Assembly (NCBI RefSeq): GCF_011038795.1
Contig: NZ_JAAKDU010000006.1
Location: 1-64,000, forward strand
DNA from: Streptococcus tangpeifui
GTDB lineage: Bacteria; Bacillota; Bacilli; Lactobacillales; Streptococcaceae
Direction of reading: 5' to 3'
DNA: 64,000 nt
Shown here: in pieces, positions 50,419 through 61,340 of the stretch
Layout: every line of letters starts with the position of its first letter
Position numbering within the stretch: the first letter of the stretch is position 1
Translations under genes and position numbers: made by a program
Notes under the pieces: generated by a model
The model's database searches: none
Told to the model about the DNA's origin: nothing
The model's input: the letters and a program-made list of their open reading frames with translations, nothing else

Positions 50419-51117
50419 TTAATCTGCTAAGACAGTCGGATTTTGAGCAATGAGGCAGCGATAGAACTCGGCGCGTGTCGTTAGGATGTAAGGGTAGAGC
50501 CAGAGATAGCCGATTCCAAGGGTTAGGGTTGCTAAGAACCACCAACCAAGAAAACTGAGATCAAGGACGAAAAGTTCCCATTTGTGTCCCTTCATCAAAT
50601 GCTTAGATCTGGTAATTGCTTCAGTAGCGGATAGATTTTTTCCTTGCCGTTTAAGATCATCAACGATATAAATAGACATGGCATAAGAATAAGCTTTGAT
50701 GATGCCAGGAATAATGAGGAGCAAAGTCCAAAGTAGTGTAAAAATATATTGAAGAATCCAAGTCAGAATGAAGGCCCAAATACGACCTTCCGTAAATCCT
50801 GCGAAAACGCTGGTCAGAACATTTTCATCCTTACGGTTGTCACTGAAGTGCAGGAAGCCCAGAATAGTACTAGCAGCAATCAGGCCAAGGACTAGGCCTC
50901 CGGTCTGTACCAAGGGTGAAGCATAAAAAGTGAAATGTACATCAGTGATAAGGCCATTATGATGAGTAAGCAATTCCTTTGTGGTTAGGATATCATGGAT
51001 GCTATTCATTTGAAGACAAATTTGAATAATCCAAACGATGGCAACAACCCCGATAGCCCATTTCCAATTACCAGAAAGCTTTTGTTTGGCTCGGGATTTT
51101 AATTCACTGCGTTTCAT
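50419..51117 (-). CDS. DUF975-like integral membrane protein
   Basis: A 232-residue membrane protein. It starts MKRSELKSRAKQKLSGNWKW, as DUF975 members do, followed by about five helices. Function unknown. AAGGAG precedes the ATG. Confidence 0.82.
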   Translation of the reverse strand: MKRSELKSRAKQKLSGNWKWAIGVVAIVWIIQICLQMNSIHDILTTKELLTHHNGLITDVHFTFYASPLVQTGGLVLGLIAASTILGFLHFSDNRKDENVLTSVFAGFTEGRIWAFILTWILQYIFTLLWTLLLIIPGIIKAYSYAMSIYIVDDLKRQGKNLSATEAITRSKHLMKGHKWELFVLDLSFLGWWFLATLTLGIGYLWLYPYILTTRAEFYRCLIAQNPTVLAD

Positions 51118-51289
51118 AATTGTTCTCCTTCGAACGATAATTTTTTGTGGGAAGTAAAGATAGCATAAGTTATTTAGTGTTGTTGTCTAATTGAACTATT
51201 CTCTTGCTACAATAAGTGTAATGGATCTTCTGAAATTTGTAAAGCCCTAAATTGAAAAATTCTCCTAAATCGAAATCTGCTGGAAATAA

Positions 51290-51323
51290 AAAAAGGGCTT
51301 GCCTTATTTGGGCAAGCCCTTTT
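51290..51323 (-). terminator. Terminator overlapping the end of the pseudouridine synthase gene
   Basis: AAAAGGGCTTGCC pairs with GGGCAAGCCCTTTT. The stop codon TTA (minus-strand TAA) at 51304-51306 lies in the loop, so the last codons form one arm of the hairpin. Confidence 0.8.
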
Positions 51324-52176
51324 CAAAGCTAGGAGATTGAGCCTTGACGGTGATTGTTTCCCCGCTGAAAGGATGGAGAAAACTGAGTTCATGTGCATGA
51401 AGCATGAGCCGTTCAGCAGGGACCTTGCTGTAGAGCGGATCCCCAATAATGGCGTGACCATGGTGGGCAAGATGAACTCGGATTTGGTGGGTGCGACCAG
51501 TTTCCAACTGACAGTTGAGCAAAGTGCAGGTTCCTTTAGGACCAATAAATTCCTTTAGCTTACGAATATGGGTGATGGCAGTCTGTCCTTTGGCGGTTAC
51601 CAGCCGTTTTCGCCGATCGTGGCGATCTCGGCCAATTTTATCACGATAGGTCATGGATTCTTTTGCTAACCTTCCTTGAACAAGAGCCCAGTACTGTCGG
51701 GAAATTTTCTTATCTTCCAGCAATCGATTAAGAATAGGCAGGACAAAAGGATTTTTGGCAAAGAGGACTAAACCACTGGTCTCCTTATCCAGCCGATGAA
51801 CCACATAGCAGGTGTCTCCGACATAAGCTGAAACATGGTTGAGGAGGGCAATTTCATTGGGGTGGTTAGCGTGCGTCTTCATCCCTTCAGGTTTATTGAC
51901 AATAATCAAATGTTGGTCTTGATAGAGGCAGTCCACCAGTTGAGCTTGCCCCATTGGGAGATTTTTCTTGGGATAATCTTCTTCATCAAAAATCAGACTA
52001 ATATTGTCTCCGGCTTTAACTTGGCTTTGCCAGTGAATGCTTTGACCATTGACTAAGAGATGCTTCTTGGTCCTAAGAAAATGACGGATTTTTCGCGGGA
52101 CCAGCCAATGATTTTCCAAGAGATCTTTGACAGTCGTTGGCGGAAAGGAAGTTGGCAGTTGGATGAGAAATTTCAT
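51304..52176 (-). CDS. RluA-family RNA pseudouridine synthase
   Basis: A 290-residue pseudouridine synthase with an S4-like N-terminus (about 15-75). The catalytic HRLDKETSGL (aspartate near residue 129) and GRTHQIRVHLA motifs are present. The target (23S rRNA or tRNA) cannot be decided by eye. It is divergent from pbp2a. Confidence 0.9.
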   Translation of the reverse strand: MKFLIQLPTSFPPTTVKDLLENHWLVPRKIRHFLRTKKHLLVNGQSIHWQSQVKAGDNISLIFDEEDYPKKNLPMGQAQLVDCLYQDQHLIIVNKPEGMKTHANHPNEIALLNHVSAYVGDTCYVVHRLDKETSGLVLFAKNPFVLPILNRLLEDKKISRQYWALVQGRLAKESMTYRDKIGRDRHDRRKRLVTAKGQTAITHIRKLKEFIGPKGTCTLLNCQLETGRTHQIRVHLAHHGHAIIGDPLYSKVPAERLMLHAHELSFLHPFSGETITVKAQSPSFEKGLPK

Positions 52177-52230
52177 GACTTTGATTTTAACACAAAAGAC
52201 GTTTTCTCTCTAGGTTTTTGGAAGAAACTT

Positions 52231-52238
52231 GCTATAAT
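52231..52238 (+). promoter_or_regulatory. Extended -10 promoter of pbp2a, almost no leader
   Basis: TTGCTATAAT is an extended -10. The hexamer TATAAT (52233-52238) ends six bases before the ATG at 52245, so transcription should begin at or next to the start codon. Confidence 0.5.
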
Positions 52239-52244
52239 AAGGCT

Positions 52245-54590
52245 ATGAAATTTTTAGAAATGATCAAAAAGGGAGCCAAGAAACTTGGCAGTAAGTTCTT
52301 GACTTTGATTTCAAATAAGAAGCAAAATAGGAAACCATCTGTTAAGGCTGGACCATCTGATAAGGATAATGGCCTGTCCATGACTCAAAAACTGGAGTCG
52401 GTTCCAGTTCATGAAAGTGACTATCATCGTAGTCGAACCCATCATCAGAGCCGGCTAGATAAGTTAGTTGAGAAGTATCCCAAACTAGCTTTTCTTAAGG
52501 TTATTATTCCTGACAAGCAGTCTTGGATTCGTCGATTCTGGCGTCGCTACAATCTCAGCCGAATTTTACTGTTAGGAGTTAGCCTTTTTGTCCTCTTTAC
52601 AGCAGCCTACCTCTTTTATCTGGCCAAGACGACCAATGTCTCTGACCTTCAGGATGCTCTCAAGTCCTCAACGGTTATTTATGATCGTAAAGGTAAGGAA
52701 GCAGGTACCCTCATGGGTAACAAGGGAACCTATGTTGAACTGGATCGGATTTCCGATGACTTAGAAAATGCGGTTATTGCAACGGAAGACCGCAGTTTCT
52801 ACAAAAACCATGGGATCAACTACAAGCGGTTTTTCTTGGCAGTCTTTACAGCCGGTAGGTTTGGTGGCGGTTCAACTATTACCCAGCAGTTGGCTAAAAA
52901 TGCTTACCTTAGTCAGGAGCAGACGGTTACGCGGAAGGCCAAAGAATTCTTCTTGGCTGTTGAGCTCAATAAGAAATATTCTAAGAAACAAATCCTGACT
53001 ATGTACCTCAACAATGCTTACTTTGGTAACGGAGTTTGGGGAGTTGAGGATGCCAGTCAAAAATATTTTGGCACCTCAGCTGCCGATTTAACCATTGATG
53101 AAGCTGCAACCTTGGCAGGTATGCTTAAGGGTCCAGAAATTTATAATCCTCTCTACTCAAAAGAGAATGCGACCAACCGCCGTGATACTGTCTTGCAGAA
53201 TATGGTCAATGCCGGTTTCCTCAAAGAAGCTGATGCTAGATCCTTTAAGGCGGTGAATGTGTCCAGCCGTCTGCAGGACACCTACTCGGGTAAGAATGAG
53301 TCCTATAATTATCCCTCTTATTTCGATGCTGTGGTCAATGAAGCCATCAATAAATATGGAGTGTCTGAGAAAGATATTCTCAATAATGGTTATAAGATTT
53401 ATACAGAATTAGATCCTGACTATCAAGAAGGGATGCAGACAGTCTATTCAGATGCTTCAATCTTTCCAACTTCTCCTTACGATGGCTCATCAGCCCAATC
53501 GGCCAGTGTTGCTGTCGATCCGTCGACAGGTGGGGTCCGCAGTTTGGTTGGCCGCCTTAATTCGACAGAAGATCCAACCTTTAGGGCTTACAATTATGCG
53601 ACTCAATCGTCGCGGAGTCCAGGCTCGACTATTAAGCCTCTGGTGGTTTATTCCCCAGCTATCTCAGAGGGTTATGATATTGACGAAGATCTGCCCAATA
53701 CGGTTCAGGATTACGATGGCTATGCTCCGTCTAACTATGCAGGTATTGAGTCTGATAAAATTCCTATGTATCAAGCTTTAGCCAATTCTTACAACATCCC
53801 AGCTGTCTACCTCTTGCATGAAATGGGAGTGGACACTGCTTTTGACTATGGTAAGAAGTTTGGTTTAAATATGGATAAAGTTCCGAAAAATCTCGGAGTT
53901 GCTCTGGGTGGTAGTGTGACTACTAATCCTTTGGAAATGGCTCAGGCTTATTCGACCTTCGCTAATGATGGAGTCATGAATGAAGCTCACTTTATTACTA
54001 AGATTGAGACCGCCTCAGGGAAACCTGTAGCGGAATACAAGAAAGCTTCTTCTCGTGTTATCAGCAAATCGGTCAGCGACAAAATGACCAGCATGATGCT
54101 GGGCACTTTCTCCAATGGTACAGCGGTCAGTGCCAATGCCTATGGTTATACCATGGCGGGTAAGACCGGGACCACTGAAACCAGCTTCAACGAGGATCTG
54201 ATTGGTGATGAGTGGGTTATTGGTTACACGCCTGATGTGGTCATTGCTCAATGGATGGGCTTCGAGCATACCGATGAAAATCATTATATTGTTGATGACT
54301 ACGGGGCTTCGGACAATGTCTTTAGTCAGACAGCCAGCTATATCCTCCCTTATACCAAGGGAACAGAGTTTACGCAGCAGAACGCCTATGCATCAGACGG
54401 TCAAAGTCTAACCTACGATGCTAGTAATAAAGATAGCAGCAGTAATTCTGATGAATCCAAAGATATTATTGATAAGATTCAAGATGCTGCGGAGGATGCT
54501 AAAAATAAGGTTAACAAGGCTGTTGATGATTCTGGTTTGGTGGATAAAGCTAGAGATGCTTGGGATACCGTCAAGGGCTGGTTCCAATAA
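52245..54590 (+). CDS. pbp2a: Class A penicillin-binding protein 2a
   Basis: A bifunctional peptidoglycan synthase of about 781 residues. A basic cytoplasmic tail leads to a membrane helix (ILLLGVSLFVLFTAAYLFYL). The GT51 domain has ATEDRSFYKNHG and GGSTITQQLAKNAYLS. The transpeptidase has SPGSTIKP (catalytic serine in STIK), SYN and KTGTTET. A long Ser/Asp/Lys-rich tail follows. It is most like S. pneumoniae PBP2a, and the downstream rpmG-secE agree. No ribosome site precedes the ATG. Confidence 0.93.
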   Translation: MKFLEMIKKGAKKLGSKFLTLISNKKQNRKPSVKAGPSDKDNGLSMTQKLESVPVHESDYHRSRTHHQSRLDKLVEKYPKLAFLKVIIPDKQSWIRRFWRRYNLSRILLLGVSLFVLFTAAYLFYLAKTTNVSDLQDALKSSTVIYDRKGKEAGTLMGNKGTYVELDRISDDLENAVIATEDRSFYKNHGINYKRFFLAVFTAGRFGGGSTITQQLAKNAYLSQEQTVTRKAKEFFLAVELNKKYSKKQILTMYLNNAYFGNGVWGVEDASQKYFGTSAADLTIDEAATLAGMLKGPEIYNPLYSKENATNRRDTVLQNMVNAGFLKEADARSFKAVNVSSRLQDTYSGKNESYNYPSYFDAVVNEAINKYGVSEKDILNNGYKIYTELDPDYQEGMQTVYSDASIFPTSPYDGSSAQSASVAVDPSTGGVRSLVGRLNSTEDPTFRAYNYATQSSRSPGSTIKPLVVYSPAISEGYDIDEDLPNTVQDYDGYAPSNYAGIESDKIPMYQALANSYNIPAVYLLHEMGVDTAFDYGKKFGLNMDKVPKNLGVALGGSVTTNPLEMAQAYSTFANDGVMNEAHFITKIETASGKPVAEYKKASSRVISKSVSDKMTSMMLGTFSNGTAVSANAYGYTMAGKTGTTETSFNEDLIGDEWVIGYTPDVVIAQWMGFEHTDENHYIVDDYGASDNVFSQTASYILPYTKGTEFTQQNAYASDGQSLTYDASNKDSSSNSDESKDIIDKIQDAAEDAKNKVNKAVDDSGLVDKARDAWDTVKGWFQ

Positions 54591-54770
54591 AGGGCTAGCC
54601 GTCAGCAGCAAGCTGAGCAGTGTTAAGAAGTGCAGGTGTCAGAAAACAAACTTTTTACTGCCTCACTTAAAATGACTGAATCAAATATGATACCTCCCTG
54701 CCTGGTGCCTCAACTTGCCTATCAGCTAAAATCATGGTAAAATAATTGGGATTAAAAGGGGAGGCCAGCT

Positions 54771-54923
54771 ATGGCGCAGAAAAAAGCAAGCCTAGCCTGT
54801 TCGGAATGTGGCTCACGAAACTATTCAATTGCTGTGAGTTCTACTCCTAAACCGACACGCTTGGAAGTCAATAAATATTGTAAACACTGTAAAAAATATA
54901 CCTTACATAAAGAAACTCGCTAA
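54771..54923 (+). CDS. rpmG: 50S ribosomal protein L33
   Basis: A 50-residue L33 that starts [19 protein letters not shown] and has zinc-type cysteine pairs (CSEC and CKHC), so it is the zinc-binding form. AGGGGAGG precedes the ATG. It sits between pbp2a and secE, as in pneumococcus. Confidence 0.93.
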   Translation: MAQKKASLACSECGSRNYSIAVSSTPKPTRLEVNKYCKHCKKYTLHKETR

Positions 54924-54949
54924 CAAACGAGCAGAAGGAGAGAGACATC

Positions 54950-55138
54950 GTGAAATTTTTAGCAGGAATTTTTCAAATCCTAGAGCACACCAATTGGCCA
55001 ACGCCTAAACAACGCTGGAAAGATTTTCTGGCTATCTTAGAATATACATTCTTCTTTACCGTGATCATTTACGCATGTGATCTAGCTCTTCATTGGGGAG
55101 TTAATTATCTGCTTAACTATGTGAACCTACCTTTCTAG
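54950..55138 (+). CDS. secE: Preprotein translocase subunit SecE
   Basis: A 62-residue SecE with one C-terminal membrane helix (FFFTVIIYACDLALHWG) and the amphipathic WPTPKQRWKDF segment. It starts with GTG at 54950, after AGAAGGAGAG. A terminator follows directly, separating it from nusG. Confidence 0.88.
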   Translation: MKFLAGIFQILEHTNWPTPKQRWKDFLAILEYTFFFTVIIYACDLALHWGVNYLLNYVNLPF

Positions 55139-55160
55139 GAGAAAAATTAGCAAATAAAAG

Positions 55161-55197
55161 AAATGACCTAGCCAAATGCCAGGTCATTTCTTTTTTT
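55161..55197 (+). terminator. Terminator after secE
   Basis: AAATGACCT pairs with AGGTCATTT with a small inner GC pair, then seven T. Confidence 0.85.
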
Positions 55198-55272
55198 ATG
55201 ATTAAAAAGAACGAATCGATAATCTCTTTTGACTGAGGAACAAGTGGCTCAGTCAGTGTGGCTTGCTCTACT

Positions 55273-55302
55273 AAAAAATCCTTGAGACGAGTCTCAAGGA
55301 TT
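55273..55302 (-). terminator. Terminator of the convergent envelope-protein gene
   Basis: AATCCTTGAGAC and GTCTCAAGGATT form a perfect stem, with a T run on the minus strand. It lies just beyond the stop at 55310. Confidence 0.8.
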
Positions 55303-55309
55303 GGGATTT

Positions 55310-56389
55310 TTAACCTGCTTGGAAGTCGCTGTTATCAGAGTCATCAAGATTTGAATAGTCATCTGAATCATTGCCATTGACTTTATTGTAGAAATCTTTG
55401 TAGGAAATATAGTAGTCTTTAGCATTGCGCTTAGCTTTTTTAGCTCGAGCCCCTGAGATTGACTTGTAAGTTTCCTTGAAATAAGGCTGATCATCATCGT
55501 AATAAACAATAGTCAGTTCTTGATCCTTGACAAAAAATTTAGCTTTCAAATCATCGAACGGAACATGATCTTCCATTTCAGCAGGGTAATAGTTGAAGTA
55601 GTCATCATCATCAATTCTGACTTCAACGGCCTGCCCTTTTTTATTAATATTGAAAGTCAAAGAAGGATGGGCAGGAGAAGCGAAGGCAAAAATGTAATCC
55701 CCATTATAGGTTGAAACTGTAGTCGCGTTATAAGAAACGAGGCCCCCGTTTTTGCTGGTCAGATAGGTATCGAATTGAACATTTTCATAATCTGATTGAG
55801 AGTCGCCATCAACAATCTTACCATCCCGTGAGAAGGTCGTCCAGTCATCACTCTTGTAATAGGCGGTTTCAGTCAGCTGCCAGTCACCAGAGATATCTTT
55901 TTGTGAAGCTTTCTCTTGGGAACTGTGGCCAAAAATCCCTAAGATTAAGAGAACCAAGGCGATGACCACCATAATGCCAATATTGAGCCAGAGAGGCCAA
56001 CCTTTATGGCCGTCTTTTTTCTTGAAAGCCTGTCCCATTTTTTTGAAAACTGATGGCTTAGCTGGAGCAGCTATTGGAGCCATCTCAGGAGCAGATGGTA
56101 CTGGTCCATTGGCGGGAGCAGTGACTTGAGGCTGACTAGGGGTTGGGGCTGTTCCTGTTGCAGCTGTCGTTGGCTGGGGCTGGAGGTTTTGCTCAGTAGG
56201 ACTTGTAGCAGCTGGATCCTTGGGCTCTTGTTGCTTGTTCAGCTCTTCAGCTGGAGTTTGAGTAGCCGGTTCAATAGTTTGATCAGGCTGATATTCACCA
56301 GCCAAAGCAGCTTTTTGATAATCCTCAGGCTGAGGTTTTCGTCCTTGAGTTAGTTCAAAAAACTCAGCCCATTCTTTTTCATTCATCAT
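55310..56389 (-). CDS. Unknown single-pass envelope protein between secE and nusG
   Basis: About 359 residues. The N-terminus (about 1-30, WAEFFELTQGRKPQPEDY) is followed by a Pro/Thr/Gln/Ala-rich spacer to about 110. A membrane helix (LWLNIGIMVVIALVLLILGI, about 135-155) leads to an extracellular domain with many Asp and Tyr residues. The layout resembles streptococcal cell-surface proteins with a cytoplasmic N-tail. No family is recognised. GGAG precedes the ATG at 56389; an in-frame start upstream at 56449 has no site. It runs opposite to secE and nusG. Confidence 0.65.
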   Translation of the reverse strand: MMNEKEWAEFFELTQGRKPQPEDYQKAALAGEYQPDQTIEPATQTPAEELNKQQEPKDPAATSPTEQNLQPQPTTAATGTAPTPSQPQVTAPANGPVPSAPEMAPIAAPAKPSVFKKMGQAFKKKDGHKGWPLWLNIGIMVVIALVLLILGIFGHSSQEKASQKDISGDWQLTETAYYKSDDWTTFSRDGKIVDGDSQSDYENVQFDTYLTSKNGGLVSYNATTVSTYNGDYIFAFASPAHPSLTFNINKKGQAVEVRIDDDDYFNYYPAEMEDHVPFDDLKAKFFVKDQELTIVYYDDDQPYFKETYKSISGARAKKAKRNAKDYYISYKDFYNKVNGNDSDDYSNLDDSDNSDFQAG

Positions 56390-56483
56390 AGCAATGGTCT
56401 CCTTGGTTAAATTTTCTTCTAAAAGAGTTAGATAGAAATAGTATATCATTTTTTAAGAAATTTTGAAAATCTGCTAAAAATTC

Positions 56484-56511
56484 TTTGCAAGGTCCAGAAA
56501 TATGCTATAAT
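56484..56511 (+). promoter_or_regulatory. nusG promoter
   Basis: TTTGCA and TATAAT with 16 bases between, and TG in the extended -10 position. It shows that nusG is transcribed on its own here. Confidence 0.55.
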
Positions 56512-56588
56512 AGTGAGGAAATGAAGCCCAAAGAAGGCTTTTTTATATTGCTCTTAGTTAGCTGAGAAGGAAAGAAAGGAAAATTGAG

Positions 56589-57131
56589 ATGCTAGATTCA
56601 TTTGATAAGGGCTGGTTTGTTCTGCAAACTTACTCTGGTTACGAAAACAAGGTTAAGGAAAACCTTTTGCAACGTGCTCAAACCTACAACATGACAGAGA
56701 ATATTCTGCGTGTGGAAATCCCAACTCAAACCGTTAATGTTGAAAAGAACGGAAAGGTTAAGGAAGTTGAGGAAAATCGCTTCCCCGGTTATGTCCTTGT
56801 AGAAATGGTAATGACCGATGATGCCTGGTTTGTCGTACGTAATACCCCTAATGTTACCGGTTTTGTTGGCTCCCACGGGAACCGTTCAAAACCAACGCCG
56901 CTCTTGGAGGAGGAAATCCGTGCCATCCTTGTTTCTATGGGACAAACTGTTGATGTGATTGATACCAACATCAAGGTTGGTGATGTCGTACAAATTATCG
57001 ACGGTGCTTTCATGGGACAAGAGGGGCGTGTTATTGAAATTGAAAATAACAAGGTCAAAATCATGATCAACATGTTTGGTTCTGAAACGGCTGCTGAAGT
57101 TGAGCTCTACCAAATTGCAGAATTAAATTAA
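56589..57131 (+). CDS. nusG: Transcription termination/antitermination protein NusG
   Basis: A 180-residue NusG. The NGN domain starts GWFVLQTYSGYENKVKENL and contains RFPGYVLVEM. The KOW domain has VGDVVQIIDGAFMGQEGRV. It binds RNA polymerase and couples it to ribosomes. AGGAAAGAAAGG lies upstream. Confidence 0.96.
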   Translation: MLDSFDKGWFVLQTYSGYENKVKENLLQRAQTYNMTENILRVEIPTQTVNVEKNGKVKEVEENRFPGYVLVEMVMTDDAWFVVRNTPNVTGFVGSHGNRSKPTPLLEEEIRAILVSMGQTVDVIDTNIKVGDVVQIIDGAFMGQEGRVIEIENNKVKIMINMFGSETAAEVELYQIAELN

Positions 57132-57654
57132 GAGGTTAGGGTGTTAAAAAAGACGTATGATTTTAGGGATTTCTCAAAAAATACTGATTTTAGAGAGAAG
57201 ACATCTAAATTATTAGTCTTTTAATCGGAGAAACTAAGATACAACGCCAACGCCGTTAACGTCCTAAAGGAGAATTGGCGAAGAAATGACTTCTAGCCTT
57301 ATTTTATCTTTCCCCACAGAGGTTTCGGCGGTTCAGTTATTAAGGTGTATATGGCAAAGTTATTTAGTTACGACAATAACAAATGTCCAAAAGTGAATGG
57401 AATAAAATCACTATAGTTAGCTATCGAATTTATTGTCTCATTCCTACAAAGATGATGATTAGATTAACCACTAGGGATAAGAAGCTCCCATCACTTCTTG
57501 CATCAAAGTGTTCATCGAGTTAAAGCTAGAAGGAGTAAGGCTTTTTCTCAGCTTATTAGTCTTACTAGCTTCGTGGAGATGACACTGTTGGTTATCTCGG
57601 TTTCATATTGCTCCTAACCAAGCAAGTTATACCAGTGTTTGAAAATCACTAATA
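57132..57654. other. Gene-free stretch after nusG
   Basis: No open frame of note is present. Weak inverted repeats exist, for example CGCCAA and TTGGCG at about 57246-57280, but no known RNA family is recognised. Confidence 0.4.
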
Positions 57655-57692
57655 AAAACTGAGTCTAGGAAACTCCTAGGCTCAGTTTTTGT
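57655..57692. terminator. Bidirectional terminator between nusG and cfa
   Basis: AAAAACTGAG-T-CTAGGA pairs with TCCTAG-G-CTCAGTTTTT around AAC. It serves the minus-strand cfa transcript, and possibly nusG. Confidence 0.85.
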
Positions 57693-57696
57693 GTGG

Positions 57697-58881
57697 TTAT
57701 CTATACATATAGTCCCTAGTCATGGGCATGGTAGATTTTGTTTTGCCTTTCGATAGCAAGTATTGAACGACATCAATATTTCCTGCTTGGAAGGAGCCGG
57801 CACAAGCCTGTAAATACAAGTCCCACATTCTGATGAAGCGTTCATCGTGGAGTTTTCGAACTTCTGGCAGGGCTTTATGGAAGTTTTCTGTCCACATCTC
57901 AAGAGTCTTCTGGTAGTGACGGCGCAGGAACTCAATATCAGCAACTTGAAGTCCAGCATCAGAAATATGATCTAGATTTTCAGTTAGCCGAGGAATGTAA
58001 CCGCCAGGGAAAATATATTTATTAATCCAGCCATTATAGCCATTGCCGTGGTTTCCTCCAGCTTGGCCAGTAATCCCATGAATTAATGCTAATCCGTCAT
58101 CTGCTAGGTAACGAGAGATGGTATCAAAGTACTGGCCTAAATTCTCTTTACCGACATGTTCAAACATGCCAACACTGGTAATATAATCGTAAGGCCCCTC
58201 TTCAATATCGCGGTAATCTTTGAGGATAACCTTTGCCCGATCTTCCAGACCTTTTTCTTTAATGCGTTGATTGACATAATTGGCTTGTTCTTCACTAAGC
58301 GTGATACCTGCGACTTTCAAGTCATATTCTTCACAGGCTGTTAGCATGAGAGTCCCCCAGCCGCAGCCAATATCCAATAATGTTTTTCCAGACTTAGGAT
58401 TTAGTTTCTTAATAATATGGTGGACCTTATTGATTTGGGCCTCTTCCAAGCTATCATCCTCATGCCTGAAGTAAGCACAAGAATAGGTTGCTGTTTTATC
58501 AAGCCACAGGCGATAAAAATCATTTCCAATATCATAATGACTTTGGACATCGGATTTGCTATCACTTTTAGTATGGGATTGCTTCGGTAAGAAGCGGGCA
58601 AATTTACTGTTTTTCAAAAAACTATCAGAGGCACGGTAGGCCGATACAATCAATTCTTGAATCGATCCCTCAATTTCAATATCGCCATCCATGACGGCTT
58701 CCCCTAAAACAATTGAAGCATTTTGGGTTAGATTAGCTACTGAAATTTTCTTATTAAATTTAATTTTAACTCGTGGATTTTCACCATTATAAACCTCAGT
58801 TTTGCCATTAGGATAAGTAACCTGCAGCGGGATATCAAATGAATTTTTAATGAGTTGTTTAACAATTAAGTTATCCATCAT
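57697..58881 (-). CDS. cfa: Cyclopropane-fatty-acyl-phospholipid synthase
   Basis: A SAM-dependent methylase of about 394 residues that cyclopropanates unsaturated membrane lipids, usually on entry to stationary phase or acid stress. The SAM loop LLDIGCGWG, the ITLSEEQ segment and the VGMFEHVG segment are visible. The ATG at 58881 follows GGAGG; an open frame continues about 29 codons upstream without family features. Confidence 0.92.
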   Translation of the reverse strand: MMDNLIVKQLIKNSFDIPLQVTYPNGKTEVYNGENPRVKIKFNKKISVANLTQNASIVLGEAVMDGDIEIEGSIQELIVSAYRASDSFLKNSKFARFLPKQSHTKSDSKSDVQSHYDIGNDFYRLWLDKTATYSCAYFRHEDDSLEEAQINKVHHIIKKLNPKSGKTLLDIGCGWGTLMLTACEEYDLKVAGITLSEEQANYVNQRIKEKGLEDRAKVILKDYRDIEEGPYDYITSVGMFEHVGKENLGQYFDTISRYLADDGLALIHGITGQAGGNHGNGYNGWINKYIFPGGYIPRLTENLDHISDAGLQVADIEFLRRHYQKTLEMWTENFHKALPEVRKLHDERFIRMWDLYLQACAGSFQAGNIDVVQYLLSKGKTKSTMPMTRDYMYR

Positions 58882-59436
58882 GAGAGCAAAAACCTCCAAT
58901 TCTAATTTTAGTTCTATTATAGTTCTTGGAGAAGCTGAACGTAAAAAATTTGATTTGTTCTTGGACAAATCAAGGGAAAGTGTCTAATTTTAAAAAATAG
59001 GATGTTTGGGTTGAATAATTATTGATATCAATGCTGACATAGGAGGTCGCTTTTAAGATGCAAAGCCGCTCTATTCTCTGAGAAATCATTAATTGGAAGT
59101 AGGGAATAGAGAGTAGACTAGGTTTTCCGCTTTGAACTTGAGGCAAGAGGAAAACCAGCCAGCAGGGTTCATTGGTGCTAAAGTATCTAATAAATGGTTC
59201 AGGAGTAATACTTCTTGGCGTAGCCAACAAGTTTTGCTGCCATCTACTGCGCCGAAAGCTGGTTTCTAAACAGGAATATTGGACGAGTTTTTGTCTAATA
59301 TCAACGAAAGGCATGAAGGAATTCAAAGAATGTGAGATTCCTTTCGTATAATTGTTGCTTTTTAATTTTGAAACCAAGCTTCAACAGTTTTTCCCCAGCT
59401 TGCTGAACTTCCTAGAGTGGCAGTCGGATTCAATAT
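58882..59436. other. Gene-free stretch between cfa and celA
   Basis: A 135-codon minus-strand frame at 58970-59377 has no family-like sequence and no supporting start, so I do not call it. GGAATATTGGACGAG at about 59273 is a copy of the short motif seen near 32870 and 50193. Confidence 0.4.
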
Positions 59437-59507
59437 AAAACGAAACCGTTTTCCTTATTGGTGCGGAAAAAGTTTAACTGGTCATTTTTCATCTGCCCTC
59501 TTATAAT
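59437..59507 (+). promoter_or_regulatory. celA promoter region with cre-like palindrome
   Basis: AAAACGAAACCGTTTT at 59437-59452 is a palindrome resembling a cre site (CGAAACCGTTTTCC, two mismatches). TGGTCA and TATAAT (59502-59507) are 17 bases apart. The leader to celA would be about 350 bases and contains the repeats below. Confidence 0.45.
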
Positions 59508-59599
59508 GTAAATGAGTCAGTGTGTGACTGTTCAAAAATCAGATCAAGTATCTTTAGTGGCGCTGTGCTTCTTCAAAAATTAGTTGTTTAACGGCTTAG

Positions 59600-59719
59600 A
59601 TCTTGATAATTGAACACGGTCTGTGGATTGTGTCAAAAAGATAAGTTCTCCCAGAATCCTTAGTGATTCGTCGTCGTACTCCCTATTTTGACTTTATCCG
59701 CGGGCGCCCTTTGTATCTT
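59600..59719 (+). repeat. celA-leader repeat, first unit
   Basis: Starts ATCTTGATAATTGAACACGG. TTGAACAC pairs with GTGTCAA, and ATCTT with AAGAT at 59638-59643, making a strong hairpin. The unit ends CCCTTTGTATCTT. Its reverse complement occurs at 17101-17215. Confidence 0.75.
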
Positions 59720-59846
59720 ATCAATTGAACACGGGACTAATTCCCTTGGAAAAAAGATAGCTTGTCTCTGAAATCAGGATTTCCGACCAACCTTCTATTT
59801 TTCTGTCGGGAATTTTCGCTAAAGCGAACCGTCCCTTTGTATCTTA
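59713..59846 (+). repeat. celA-leader repeat, second unit
   Basis: Starts GTATCTTATCAATTGAACAC. AAGATA at 59754-59759 can pair either with TATCTT at 59714-59719 or with TATCTT at 59840-59845. It shares TCTATTTTTCT-like and CCCTTTGTATCTTA blocks with the first unit. It ends 21 bases before celA. Confidence 0.65.
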
Positions 59847-59855
59847 AAATAATAG

Positions 59856-61301
<1,446 letters not shown>

Positions 61302-61340
61302 TGGCTTCTGCTAGCTATTTGTCCGAAATCAGAAGATGAG

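Noticed and set aside
58970..59377. A 135-codon minus-strand frame next to cfa
   Set aside because: No family-like sequence, no ribosome binding site, and part of it covers a short repeated motif. It is probably chance.
59600..59846. Classic BglG-type antiterminator (RAT) site in the celA leader
   Set aside because: The sequence lacks the conserved RAT core and no standard overlapping terminator is clear, so I describe it only as an alternating repeat.
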